Shown: in pieces, positions 12,709 to 25,426 of the stretch | Layout of the letters: every line of letters begins with the position of its first letter | Position numbering within the stretch: the first letter of the stretch is position 1 | Assembly (NCBI RefSeq): GCF_947179165.1 | Contig: NC_077244.1 | Location: forward strand, 73,268,144 to 73,332,143 | Direction: 5' to 3' | From: Solanum dulcamara | Lineage: Eukaryota > Streptophyta > Magnoliopsida > Solanales > Solanaceae | Length of the DNA stretch: 64,000 nucleotides | Notes under the pieces: generated by a model | The model's database searches: none | Seen by the model: the letters and a program-made list of their open reading frames with translations, nothing else | What the model was told of the DNA's origin: nothing | Program-made: the position numbers and the translations under genes

Positions 12709-13135
12709 ATTATTTAAGGGAAAATTACGCGTATAAGCAAACATATACTAGTTAATTAGCTAATATAGCTATAGTTTGAATTAATTATGGCTCGCGACAA
12801 ACATCTAGCTATAATTACAGTTTGAGTTTTGTATAATCCGCGCGATTATACAGTTGAGTTTTATATAATTCGCGCGATTTATACAAAGATTGTGCGCGAA
12901 TCGAATTGTATAGCAAAATATACAGACACTACAAATTGTATAAAGAATTATACAAACGTTAAATATACAAACGTTATACAAAAGCTGTGAATTGTATAGT
13001 AAATTATGTAAATATTGCGCGAATTATACAAACATTGCTATAACTATTACTACGAATTATAATTAACAAACTATAGCTATAAAACATAATCAAGATATTT
13101 TAAAATGATTATATACAAAAATTCCCCATTATTTA
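12709..13135. mobile_element. hAT-like MITE with 8-base target duplication
   Basis: The flanks ATTATTTA at 12709-12716 and 13128-13135 are identical. The 411-base insert begins GGGAAAATTACGCGTATAA (12718) and its other end, read from the minus strand, begins GGGGAATTTTTGTATATAA, an imperfect terminal inverted repeat. A second inverted match, 'agctatagtttg..aattat', lies further in from each end. The interior has alternating 'attatacaaacgtt' and 'aattgtatag' words. There is no coding capacity. An 8-base duplication is typical of hAT elements. Confidence 0.65.
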
Positions 13136-16100
13136 TTATCACTATCCTCCGTCAAAATTATATCACGTACCGGCCAATTATCTCCAACCCACCACCGTTG
13201 TTAAAATACAGTATTAATAAAAAAATATAGGCTAAGTAAGTCTATCCAGACATCACTTTCATTGAATAAAAAAAGAAGAAATTATTACAAACAGATGTTT
13301 CATACAATTTTTAACATATATGTATATATAGGGGGGTGGGTAGGTGATTGGGTGATTTTATGGCAAATGGGGTGCATGTGCTAAGGTTATGGGATTGTCG
13401 GTTTATAGAACTGTTTCCAGTAGTTGGAGATTCCATACACTGACCTAATTAGTTGGCTCCTCAGCTGGACCCCTCTTTTCTTTTTTTTTTGAATTATTAT
13501 TTTTTTCTAATTAATTTCCTTTTTTGTTTTTTTTAAATATTCAAGAATTAAAAAGAAAACTTAAGAATAGCATTAAATGTTCACTTCTCGAACTAGCAAA
13601 GTAAAATAGAGATATCTTCAAGATTTTCTTGAACTAAAAGTAATATGGAGTATTTAATAAGTAAGTTGCAAATTACACCAAGTCACACTCTTGTTCATTA
13701 TATTTTCCAAATATGTCAAAATTATTTGATATTTTTAATTTTTTTGGGTTGCGTGTACGTCTGCAAATGGTGGGGGAGTGGAAAATGGAAAAAGGAAAGA
13801 TATTTTAGACTCTTTAGTAGGACTTATATTTTGTACCCACGTGGTGCAAGGTGGAAAAATTAGTTTTTAAAGTATATATGTGCATGACAGTGAAAAAAAA
13901 ATTAACACAATCATATGTCTTTGCAAGAGATAGAAAATAAATTATAATTATAAATAAAATAAAAGATATATAAGTTTATTGATAAACAATATGAGTATAA
14001 ATTTATTTTTTCTCTTGATTTTTTTAAATTTTTTTCGTGATTAGAAAGTCATTAATGGTGTATTTGTCGAACATAGGATGATTTGAACTTGATCCTCATA
14101 AAAGAATTTGTGGATCTGTTTGAAGTATTTGTTATCAAAAAGAGTGTGACATATTTTGATTTCTTTATGAATATCCCAAGAATTTATGGGATATTCGAGA
14201 TTCCTTTTCCAAGAAATATATTACCATTTATATAGGTATAAACTAGGGTTTAGGTTGGAGTATCCACCAAGAACACTAACTGAAATTGAACTCGATTTTA
14301 TAGAGTCCTACAAAATTTCAATGTCTACAATATGATATTTATATATTGCATCAGATAATTTATTAAATTTTTAAAATTATAAATTTTATATTTAAAAAAT
14401 ATGATTTATAAATATCATTTGAATGGTTATATATTACAATAAATAAATAATCTTTGCATTAACGATCTATAAAAATAACCGAGGTATTCAATTTTATGAT
14501 TACCAGCAGAAAAAGAAGATTAAACTCAAGATTTTTCGAGTGTTACTTCTTCATTCTTTGAGTCGTTTATTGGATTAGACTTATATTATAGCCATATATT
14601 ATTTGAGTCGTCATTATTAACCAGAACTTCATATTAAATTAAATCACACCAAATATATAAGATCTAATTAAAACTCTGTTGGTTTTCAGGAATTCATCCA
14701 AATTAGCAAATATGAGATGTTATTATTTAAAAATTACACGAGTGACTATCATTAGTCAAGTAGATAGGGTGTGTTCGGTATAATGTTTTCTCATGAGGAA
14801 AAATATCTTTATAAAAAAATAAATGATTTCTCACTTATATTCTGGTGTTTGGTAATTAATTAATGTCACATATGAAAGTCATTTTTTTTTACTAAAATGC
14901 ATTCAATATGTTTTTTAAGGGACAAAGTGGATTGATTTTTGCTGATGTGGCAACTCGTAAACTACTGGACTACACTACTGCTGAATATTGACCAATCATT
15001 AGACGTTGTTAATTCGTCCCTAAATTGCTCGTTATATTCACCGGCACAAATTAATGTTATGACTTATTTAAGATCACAAATTTTATATCACACAAATAAT
15101 ATATTTTAAATAACCAATTTTAAAAGTTTTTATATAGTCTCTGTTGCATCGACATAAAAAATATGAATTGTTATATTTAATTTCCTGCTTTGTGGAGAAA
15201 ATGTAAACAAACCAAGGTTAGTTATAGGAGTTGCAAAAAAAATGCTATAATTTTTGTAACATGACAGTAGTGTCCAACTCTGGATAATTTTCGTTAGCGC
15301 AATTCACTAAAACTTAAACATATGAATTATGAAAAAGAAACGCAATGTATATATGACATTTGATAGGTTGTATACGATTTTGCTATGCCAAATTAGCAGA
15401 TCATGACATTAGTCGATCTCCTATAGTTTTCACTTACTTTATTTAATGGTTGTATAAATTATGCTATTAAGTGCGCAAAAAATGTCTTATATATAGCATT
15501 GAAATTTGAATACTTGTGGCTAGTACAGAAATGGGGCAAGGACCACACACACATTGAAGGATTTGGAGTAAAGCATTCTTCTGTTCTGTCTAGGATATCC
15601 AAACAAGTTTCAACTACGTACTTTTTCAAACCAAACATCACCTAATGAATTTAAGTGTATACTATATATATATATATTCTTTGCTTCCAAGTAAAGGAGC
15701 TCATTGCACCAAATTTGCTGAGTATGATTTACTTACATTCACCATGTGTGCATTCAAAAAATAACGGATTACTTTGTCAACCAAAAAAAAAAGTAAAATT
15801 AAAGGACAAATTCGTGAATTTATCCATTTGTCCAAGGAACAAAGAATTTTATATGTTGATAAAGAAAGACGTTTGCAATATTTTTAATTACATGAATTAA
15901 TAATGATGACATGCCCTGTTTTGACTTTTTCATTGCCGCTAGCTTAATTAATGTTTGCAAAGAATGTCATATTGCATTATAGCTTAGCTGCCTTGTAGCA
16001 AAAGTTTTTGCATCACTCCTTATATTATGGGACCGTATGTATTTAAAACTTATATTAAATTTTTTATGTAAACATTTACTTAAGTATTTATGATAACTAC

Positions 16101-17915
16101 ATCGCACGCTATGGATGGATCCTAAAGCTTAAAAATATTTATTTGCACTTAATTTGACGTTAAACTAAATAATTAAATTATAACAATTACTGTACAAATT
16201 GAAGTAAATACATATTGCTTAACTATGATTAAGTGATGATAATTTAGTTATTTGTTTAAAGATATAATATAGGCACAAGTGAAAGATCCAATAATGAATA
16301 TAAAAGAAATTTATAAAACTAGAGAAAGAAGTGACATAAGGTTTTACTCAAATATCAAGTAAGCCTCGAGAAATATAACCTTGATACACAGAACCTAATT
16401 AAACACAAATTAGATAAACTATAAAAAAATAAATGTTAAACAAATTTGAAAAACTAATCTTGATTTAATTTCAATGTTTGTATAGTATAAAAATTGGATA
16501 AAAATAACTTTTTTTTCTTTCAACATATATAATCTGCTAGAATTAATAGGTTGTTGAATCCTAACTAAAATCATACATTATTGTATGGATAGATAATGGA
16601 CTCTAAGATTGATAATGTCATAAATCAGTAATAAAGACGTAGTTGCAATAAAATTAAATTAGAAAGATTTGGTAAGTATTCAAAAAATTTAGTATTTCTT
16701 TATAACTTTATAAATACTTACAATTTTCTTGTTGGCAAATCAGAGCGTGTTGTTAATCTGTTATTGTCAAAAGAAATTGACAAAGTTGTACATTAAGGCC
16801 ATATTATTTTTTAGTTAAACATTGAGGCCATATAATTATTATACATAAATCGTTACGTAAACAGCAAAATAATATATTTTGTCTCTCATGTATCTCCAAA
16901 AAAATTGAGCTCATGATTCTATTCAAGAAAGCAATTATAGTTCCAATTTTTAACATTTAGCTAATTTGGTGGTTAATTAGTCTCTATCTGTTGCGATTAC
17001 AATTGTAAATTGACATATCATTTATTGGCATGAAAAAATTACATGATATAATCATGTGGTAGTTGAGAAACTAATCGTTTTATAATATTGGATTTAGATT
17101 CATTAAAATAGATCGAGTAGCATGAACAATGATGACTCATATATATAATCGATGCCAATTTATTTGAAATTGATCAATTTTTCTTTATTATCAATTTTCT
17201 AAAATCTAAAATTTTGAATTAATAACTCGTGTACTTGCATGTAATGTTCCAAAAAAATAAAATATTTCGATGTGCTTTAAAATATAGATAAGGCACTAAA
17301 TTTGAGTTCCTTTATAATTAAGTTTACTAAAAAAACATTTTTAGTTCACCTAATTATGGTGGATTTAAAGATTAGAGACCATTAGCTTAATGTCGACAGG
17401 TGGAGTTGATGGCTCGTAATCTAATGATATTTTACCTGCTTTAAAAAAGGTATTAACCCATAATTATATTTTGTTAGGCAAAATAAAGAATAATTAAAGT
17501 AGTATTGAAATAAAAAATTAAATCTGAGAAGTGGTTGTACCAATGATTAGCGTAAAGTTAGTTAAGATTTAAGCATGAAGCTTCTTCTTTTTGCCTTTAC
17601 TAATTATCATTAGTAGCATATCTCAAAGCTAAAAAGGTCCATATATTTGGTAAAAGATTAAGTAAAGCAAGAATCTTATTCATGTTAACGACGTGGTTTC
17701 ATTAAAAAAAATATTTAAAAATACTTTAGTAGTTTATACATTTAATTGTATAAAAAAAGTTTTATACAACCAATGTAATTATTAAGTTATTATAACAAGT
17801 TAATTATCATTTTTATCAAATTATTAATTAGTGCTTATCAAAGAAATATACTTACTTTCATATTATTAGTGCATTAAACTTAAGTTTTATATATAAAGAA
17901 AAATTTAAAATTTTT

Positions 17916-18260
17916 CATGTTTGCTTGATCAAAATGTTTGAAAATAATTTTTTATATGATAAGAAAATTCTTGAAAATTAGGATAATGACTTGTGATATG
18001 GGTAGAGAAAATAAGTTTCATTAATGACATTTCACGTTGATTGTTTCCTCCGCTCTGATCCCGCACCACCATACCCATGCCCTACCCCTACCCCCTAACC
18101 CCACACCCCCAATTCTCTCCCTTGCTCCCCATCCCCAACAACCCCTTCCAACCACTTCACCTCTCTCTGTCACGTCGTATTCTACTTCAATAATATTTGT
18201 CTAGATTAAATATAATATTTTTTATTTACTTATCAAAAATTAAATAATAAGTAAGAAAAT
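17916..18260 (-). mobile_element. Inverted copy of the 'GTTTGGTAT' element with C-rich core
   Basis: AT-rich arms with 'atgataagaaaattcttgaa'-type words flank a C-rich block at 18045-18175. On the minus strand, 18145-18119 reads GGGG-TTGTT-GGGG-AT-GGGG-AGCAA-GGG, which fits a G-quadruplex motif. Counterpart of the element at 11937-12160. Confidence 0.4.
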
Positions 18261-18441
18261 TATTTATTTTTTCTCTTCCATAAATCTTAATACAACTCAA
18301 AGTGCATTATGCGTGCTGTATTTCTAAATGACATTATGGTCAAAGACTTGAAATATTCCCTTCTAATTCCACTTTAGAAAACATGGATTATTCTAAATTT
18401 TCAACGCTATCTAGAAAAACATGTGGCCATGAAATACAAGG

Positions 18442-18443
<2 letters not shown>

Positions 18444-18474
<31 letters not shown>
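18444..18474. repeat. (TA)n microsatellite
   Basis: About 15 uninterrupted TA dinucleotides. Confidence 0.95.
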
Positions 18475-18477
<3 letters not shown>

Positions 18478-18919
18478 TCGAGTTGGTTCTCCATTGAGTG
18501 AATATTTTCGAAAAGATTATAATGGCATATTGAGACTGGAAATGTAAATGTTGGTCCTCATGTAGCCTCAACAAATAACAGTTAGGTTGGCTAATTTATG
18601 ATAATGACATGTAAAAAAGAAACTTGGACCCTCGTTATCATAAATGCTCATACTAAAGGGGTGAGATATATAATTTGCGCCGACTATTATGCTACCTAAT
18701 TTTTGTCACTATTTTTAGCTTCAAAAATTTAGCAATTTCCATGATATTTTTTAAACAAAATATATTCACTAAAAAAATTAGTACTAGTAAAACAGAAGGA
18801 TATTAAAGAAACTTGCTATGTATCTTTTTTCCATAATAGTTTTATTTTCTTAAAATTTTAGATAATGTGTGATCAAATAAAGATTACTTTCTAGTGAAGA
18901 TGAATAATTTGTTGAAGAA

Positions 18920-19051
18920 TGACAAAAGTCCCACGTTGGTGATTAATGAGATGGGTGGACTTTTTATAAGACTTGGTCAATCCTCCTCACTTAAAGCTAC
19001 CTTTTGGGGTGTGAGTTAGGCCTTCGACTTAATTTAACATGGTATCAGAAC
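18920..19051 (+). mobile_element. TRIM-like short LTR followed by a tRNA-Met primer site
   Basis: A 120-base segment starts TG at 18920 ('tgacaaaagtcccacgttgg') and ends CA at 19039. TGGTATCAGAAC follows immediately, one base different from the complement of the initiator tRNA-Met 3' end that primes many plant LTR retroelements. A matching second LTR is not evident, so this is a fragment or truncated miniature element. Confidence 0.6.
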
Positions 19052-19734
19052 ATGACCCGTCTCGCCCAATTTTGGCCTAACTCCTAATTTAACATAATTG
19101 AGTATTCATTTTATCTATGGAAATCTAACTCCTCCGATTTTTCTTTTTACCCCTTCGCAGAAGCTCTCACTTTTTTTCTCTTTTGGTGACTTGAACCTAA
19201 TACCTTGTGTGATAGTTTCAAATTTCAATAGTGACTTGGAACATAATTTTGATATTTGCTTCCCAATAAATTAAAAGAAATTTTTGACAACATTTTTGAA
19301 TCTGGTCATGGAATACTCAATTTTTCTGTATGTCCTATTTTAATTTGTAATCTAAATGAACTCTAAAAGCTGGTCAAATACTCAAATATAATTGACTCCT
19401 GAGCCTTGATAAACAAAAAATACACCTTCAAACGTTGTGGCAGAGGTAATAAAATCCTTTCGCCTTCAACCAAATGTATGGGTTCATGTCTTGGAAATAT
19501 TAAAAAAATCTTGATAAAAAATGCTTTTGCATTTAATGGACCATAAATAATATGAATCTAAATCAGTTAAACCTAATATAAATACGTAACAATACGCGAG
19601 AAACTAAAAATCCAAAAAATATATTAAAAAAAATACATCAGTTGCCTTTATGAATTCCCAAAAATAGTCTCACGACTCCATATAAGCTCTAACAAGCTTA
19701 ACAATACTTAACTAGTTAGTTGTTTAAAGTACGA

Positions 19735-19835
19735 TAGTTAGATCAACATGAATTGTGATAGAATGATTGATAATTTTTTACTCTTAATCAGAGATTTCAA
19801 GTTCGAGCTCTTGAGATTAAAAAAAATCTTGTTGA
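19735..19835 (+). mobile_element. SINE-like tRNA-derived fragment
   Basis: A tRNA-like head with a weak box A ('gatagttagatcaaca') and a box B-like 'aagttcgagctc' at about 19799-19810, followed by an A-run and 'aaaatcttgttgaaagcg'. It resembles dispersed Solanaceae SINE heads. The ends and target duplication are not resolved. Confidence 0.35.
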
Positions 19836-20868
19836 AAGCGCGCGTGACGCCCAAAAATGAGTGCTACAACCCTATAATGCACAAACTCAATTTTAATCGG
19901 ATCCTAACAAAGATACCTAACATCATGGAAACCACTGCAATCATTTTCACCATCTTATATTTTTCAGTTACTTTCCTTTTCTTGTCATTAAATAGTGGGA
20001 GAGTCCTTTCAAAGACATTCGAAATAAAATTATAACTAGAGGAAAAGAGTTGGCTAGGGGAACCAATCTAAGTTATCAGCAAAAAATCTTGGTAAATTCA
20101 TAGGGCCCCAAAAAATGACTTTGCTTATATATCAATATAAAAAGATGGAAAGCAGCCAATCGATGAAATACTCTTTTTTCAATCAACACTTTTTTAGAGC
20201 CACAAAAAATCACTTTTTTTTGGTTGTTTAAAATAGATACTAATATTATTAATACTAATAGTTTGTTTGATCAAATTTTTCGTAGACAAAATATTTTTCA
20301 CAAAAAGAAAACACTACGGTGTTTGTTCAAACTTTTGGGCTAAAATAAGTGTTTTAAGGGAGTAGCAAGAATTGTTTTTCAGAAGTTCTTTAAAAAAAAA
20401 TACTTTAAAGAAAAATACATTTAGAAGCACTTTTAAATGGTTTAGTCAAACACTAATTGTTACTTATAAATATTTTTTAAATTTATCGGTGAAACACAAA
20501 CTGTTTTTTATAAAAGGTTCATTTTCATAATAAATTAATTTTTTAATTTTAGAAGATTGGTCAGGCTATAAGTCCTAGTACATTTTTTGTCAACAAACAT
20601 GGTATACCTGGAAAATCATTTTCAGTACATAACTAGAAGGCACAAATCACGTGAATTAGGGTTTACGCCTTGTTTCTGGTTCATCCTGATCTACTTCATT
20701 CAATTCAGAGCATGGACGCATATATAAAACTTTACTAAAATGTTAATAATTTTACAAGTACATTACTTTATTGAAATTTTTAAAGTTAAACTCATCAAAT
20801 TTGAATCATGAATTTCCATCGATCCCTAGCTAATTAGCTTCTCTGGCTGTCACATATGACTCATATTT

Positions 20869-21130
20869 CACTACTAGAAACAAAAGCTTTTCCATCATGA
20901 ATTAATAAAAAATTTATATTATAAATTATAATGTTCGTATCCCATATCCACCGAACCAATTTACTAAAAAAATACATAGTAGGAAACAGATTCTCGTTAA
21001 AATATGGGAGACAACCACGAAACATTTTTTCTTTCTCATTGATTCAATCAAAGTATCTCTGAGAATAGCCATTCAATACTTTTCCGTGAGAAATTTCAAT
21101 GGAAAAATAGTGAATTTATAATACTATTTA
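20869..21130. mobile_element. Possible CACTA-type transposon end
   Basis: CACTACTAGAAACAAAAGC at 20869 matches the terminal CACTAC(A/T)AGAAA of plant CACTA elements. The following 250 bases contain repeated 'ttc..tgagaaatttcaatgg' words like subterminal repeats. The opposite terminus was not found, so this would be a truncated or very diverged copy. Confidence 0.3.
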
Positions 21131-22734
21131 CTTCCATCAATCAATGTAAAATAAATTCATAAGATAATTTGCTACAAAGTTTTCCACCCAAAAAGGTATC
21201 TTCGATCTAAAATATTCTACATCCAAGTAGATGGAAGCTATAAGTAATACTACTAAAAGAAAACTACATATGAAACATGGGATACAGATTGACAAGCACA
21301 AAATATATAGGATTAGACGATTAGTTATCCATTTACTCTCAATTATGAGACGACAATATAGAGGAAAAAAGTATATTCTTGGTTACCTCCCTTATCACTT
21401 GAAAGTAAAGAAGAGAGACAAAAATACAGGTGGATGAGCGAGAACACACAAATATTTTTGTTAGATGATTTTTTCTAATTACTGTCCTTTTTTGCTAAAA
21501 TGAATGTGCGGGAAAAGACTATCGGGAAGCTCACTCTCGATAAGGCTAGATCCAGATAAAACAGAATATTTCTTGTTAATTCTATTTTTGTCTAAGAAAA
21601 TAACAAATCGAGCACCGAGCCAAAATGCATTGAATCACCATAGTAACTATAGTACTATGGGGACATAACTTAGTGAATGCCAAACATTAATGATCATTTC
21701 AAGAAGTATTTGGCTTATAGTCCTTGTCTTGATATTGATGTTTCATTTTAGGTTCATCTTATAAATTCATATTTCTATTGTGATTATGATTGATGGCCTT
21801 TCTTCGACACTATTGGACAGAGACTTCTATGAATGAATGAAGTTTAAGCTTGTGGGATTTCCCAAGTGAACGTATCATAATTTAGATCAAATAATTTTCT
21901 TTTCCAAAAGTATCACTATCTCAATATTCCAAAATGATATTCTTTAATTTCCTATGGTCAAAACAATGAGTAGTAAATTTCTACCAGTTTTTTTTTTTTT
22001 TAATCGTTATTCCTAGAGAAATTTAGCATTCCACTAATACACTTTGACACAAATTGTCACCTTTGATAATTGTGAAAAAAACTATTTAGGACTCGTTTAT
22101 ATTGGCATTCAACGTGCTATGTTTGTCTGTAATGATTATCCAATACGTAGTAGGGACATCAAATGGGAATGGAATTTCAAAAGCTAATATACGTCATTAC
22201 GATCTAGTAAAAAGGATTAAGGTTATATATTGATAGTTTTAAAGGCCGCAGCTACTGGGATAGAATTAGCCGATGCTGCTTATTCCCAGATAGTAGCATC
22301 ATTGCTTCTTCCCCTTCTTCACAACCTGTAGGCCTTCAACCTCCACACGGCTTTGTATACTTTCAAAATTGTTACTTTCAATAACACGCTATTTATCATT
22401 AGTTATCAAATAAACACTAAGTAAACTCTTTAACAAGAAGGTAAGTTTAATATCTCACTTGATACCCCCCAAAAACTTTAATAAATTAATTCTCATTTTA
22501 TGAAATGCAAACTCCTCAGTTCACTCTTAGCCATCTTTACTATAGGACAAAGGCCCAGCTCAATTGTGCGTCTCATATTGCAATAGTGGACCGTCAAATT
22601 AAAGAGCCCAACCCAAGATCAACGATTCCTTCACTCAAGGAGTGAACCAACCTTTCATCCCTGACCATGAACTACATAGTGTTGAAACAACACCCGGGAG
22701 AGTTAAGTTCGATCAAAGGTGAAAATTGGGTGGA

Positions 22735-22800
22735 GTTCAAAGTCAGCTAACTCGCACCTGGACTAAATTCCACGGAATCCCCAATGGATATTGGATAATT
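22735..22800 (-). mobile_element. SINE body fragment
   Basis: 'ctaactcgcacctggactaa' followed by 'attccacgg' matches, on the minus strand, the internal part of the SINE found more completely at 53272-53457. It is a short fragment without a tail. Confidence 0.4.
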
Positions 22801-23264
22801 CTATCCATAAAGACTGGGACATATGGGAAAAAGCCACCTACTAATATACCTGAGACGTCATAGTTCTCAACAAACTACATGTCGAATGGATTTCCACACT
22901 AGGAAGAAATGGATGTAGCCCCACTAATAATGGACAAGCTAATTTCTCTATTAATAAAAAGTAACTATGCAACACTAGTCATAGAAGTAATCAGCATAAC
23001 TAAAGGCAAAATGAGTCAATTGAAGGATGGGCTGCTCGATTGTATTCTTGTAAGTGAATATTATAATTTAACCATCTCTGTCGAGGCTCAGGATACAGCA
23101 AGTATAGCCACTAATAAGTCTATAGGAATCAGCTGAATGATGATAAGAATTGAAGTAACAAAAGAAAAGGCCCATGGTCATGCCTAAAAAGCAAGCTCTC
23201 TACATATTTGTGAGGAGAAAACCAAGCAAACAAATTTGCTACAGCAAACAAACATGTTGTTTCA

Positions 23265-23969
23265 CTAGTTTTCTTGCTCACCAGGATGCCGATATGGCAA
23301 GAATCTGTGGTCTTTTGCAGCATTCTTGCGCCTTTTCTTCTCAATATATGCTTCCAGTTTGCCAGATGCTTTGAGTTCCTTGTATTTCTCAATATGTTTG
23401 CGCTTCTGAATTTCAGATTTTTTGAGATAATAAGGTTGTTTTCCTTGCTTAGCAGCTTCCCTCTCTTTCTTCTTGTGCTCTGCCAGAATCTCTCTCTCAG
23501 TGTGCTTCATTCCTACCGATTTCAATTGTTTGTCAATCCAAGAAACACGACTTTTCAGTTCATTTATCTCTTCTGGGTCATTTGATTTCCTCATCTGTTT
23601 CTTCAGATCCTCTTTTTCTGCTGGAAGATTATCCTCGTAAAGGAAATTGTATCTCTTTTTGAACCGTTCTACATCGACCTCGCCACTTAAAGACTCAAAG
23701 CGAGGGTCACGAATGGCGTTTTTAGGAACTTGGATAATTTCCCTAAATCTGCTCACTGGCTTCTTGCTACTCATCTCCATTGGCCTGTTCTTGTTTGCTC
23801 GGCCACTTTTTCCTTCCGAATTAAGTTTCCTATACACTGTATCCGACCCATCAGACCGCGCTCTCTGCAATTCCTCAAAGGTCACATCAGCAAGCTCCTC
23901 CTTTATCTCCTCCTCCTCATCAAATCTGATTTTACTTGAACTTGCAACAACTGGCTTGTCTTTTCTCAT
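23265..23969 (-). CDS. RRP36: rRNA-processing protein RRP36-like
   Basis: Single-exon, 234-residue basic protein, complete from MRKDKPVV to a stop. RRP36 is a nucleolar factor of the 90S/SSU processome needed for early 18S rRNA processing. The N-terminus is acidic (EEEEIKEELADVTFEELQRA). The family core follows: SSKKPVSRFREI, then RDPRFESLSGEVD, then KKRYNFLYEDN. A charged coiled-coil with PEEINELKSR and IDKQLKS ends in the motif QGKQPYYLKKSEIQK and a KKRRKNAAKD tail. Length is typical for the plant family (DUF947/RRP36). The 5' flank is shared with no divergent gene; the next genes upstream are in the same direction. Confidence is high for family identity. Confidence 0.95.
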   Translation of the reverse strand: MRKDKPVVASSSKIRFDEEEEIKEELADVTFEELQRARSDGSDTVYRKLNSEGKSGRANKNRPMEMSSKKPVSRFREIIQVPKNAIRDPRFESLSGEVDVERFKKRYNFLYEDNLPAEKEDLKKQMRKSNDPEEINELKSRVSWIDKQLKSVGMKHTEREILAEHKKKEREAAKQGKQPYYLKKSEIQKRKHIEKYKELKASGKLEAYIEKKRRKNAAKDHRFLPYRHPGEQEN

Positions 23970-25426
23970 TGATTGAGCTAGAGAAAAAGAAGTTTACAGA
24001 GATTGAGAGGAGTCAGAAGAACCTCAATGATAGTAGCATATTACACAAACAAACGAATAATTAAAACAGAAGAATATGAACTATGTCGGCATACTAAATA
24101 AACCAATGCTCGCCAAATTCACAAGACAAGTAGACACTCAAATTTCAGTCAAAAAGTTTCTTCTTTGATGAAGACGGTTCTCATCAAACACGCAGGACAC
24201 CTTGACATCTCGACTAATCAACCAATCAGCCTGCTACCTCACAACAAGCAAGAATGCCATGCCTACCACCAGAGTGTTGTGTAACTTGTAACTAGGATGT
24301 GAAGTTGAACAATACAAGGGCGGCTCAATCCTAAAGCAGTGGCCTTAGGCCCCAAAAAATAAGAGCCTCCAAAGAACCAAAACCCCCCAAATTCAGTTCG
24401 CTCAAATACGAAAACATACAGAAGATGCACAAAAAAGAAAGAAATTCGACCGATTAAACGAAGAACCAAAAGCACTGAGCAGACAAAAGATGAAGGAGAT
24501 ACGTACATACAGATCTGATGAAGGCGATGTAAAATGTTGGTATTAATTGTGAGAAGCACCGCAATAGCACACTTGGAAGAAACCCTAAGTAAGAATATAA
24601 AAAAACTATGTATTTATTGTTATAGTTTGTTGTAAATCTCTTACTAATTATTATGCACATATATTTGAAATTTTATTATTGATGTAAATTGTAATTATAA
24701 TAAAAAATTGAAAATAATTAAAATTTATACTTATTTTTTATTTTTTAATTTATCTAATTCACTTTAATTTGAATCAATCATATTTTGATATTGACTTTGT
24801 AAAATTGTCTTTAATTTTTTTGAGGTATTTCACTAAACATTTCAAGTTCAAACTAATCAGATTATCAAATAATTAAACTTAAATATCTTAAATTTGAATG
24901 TCTTCTAAAGATAATAATCTCTATAATATCGATTTTTGTAATTTAAAGTATTACGAAATATTATATAAGTAAAAAAAAATGATACTCTAATTAGCATATT
25001 CAATGAATTGAAGTCTTAATTTTATTTTGTAATTTAAAGTATTACGAAATATTATATAAGTAGAATAATATGTTGTCCATGTATTGATTTTCGTATAACT
25101 TATACGACATTTGATATATAAATATAAAATAAATTATTTATGTATAAAATTAATACTACGTTTGGTTGAAGGATAGAAGGTGAATGGAAGATTGTTCACT
25201 TTATGTAACTTCCTTTTTTCCCCTCTCTATCTTGAACTATTTTGTGGAGTGTCAAATGAGGGGTGAAGCTCAATAGGTGAAATGGACTTCACAGAAAATT
25301 ATATTATATATAAAAGATCAATTTTTGGAGAAATTTCTGCCTCCGTCACTAGTTAGGTTAATCGGTCGTGATTAAGAATAGCATTTGGTCATAGTCCTAT
25401 AACTAGAACATTTTTTCCAACGTTGC
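23970..25426. other. Spacer upstream of RRP36 and downstream of the unknown gene
   Basis: Contains the RRP36 leader and promoter on the minus strand, with 'aaaccctaa' text in the minus strand's upstream direction near 24580, then AT-rich sequence. About 24310-24370 ('ggcggctcaatcctaaagca', 'ggccttaggcccc') looks like a dispersed repeat fragment. No further gene is seen. Confidence 0.45.
24934..25062. repeat. 38-base perfect direct repeat
   Basis: 24934-24971 and 25025-25062 are identical ('ttttgtaatttaaagtatta' continuing to 'tataagta'), 91 bases apart. It is AT-rich, non-coding and of unknown origin. Confidence 0.8.

Larger units (their letters stand above)
13136..22900. other. Gene-poor AT-rich spacer
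   Basis: Nearly 10 kb without a convincing gene. Open frames are short, AT-driven and lack domain signatures. Recognisable contents are listed separately: a MITE-like element, a TA microsatellite, a TRIM-like LTR, SINE-like pieces and a possible CACTA end. Elsewhere I see only AT-rich sequence. Confidence 0.6.

Noticed and set aside
23647..23976. 109-codon plus-strand frame opposite RRP36
   Set aside because: Exact shadow of the RRP36 coding region on the other strand.
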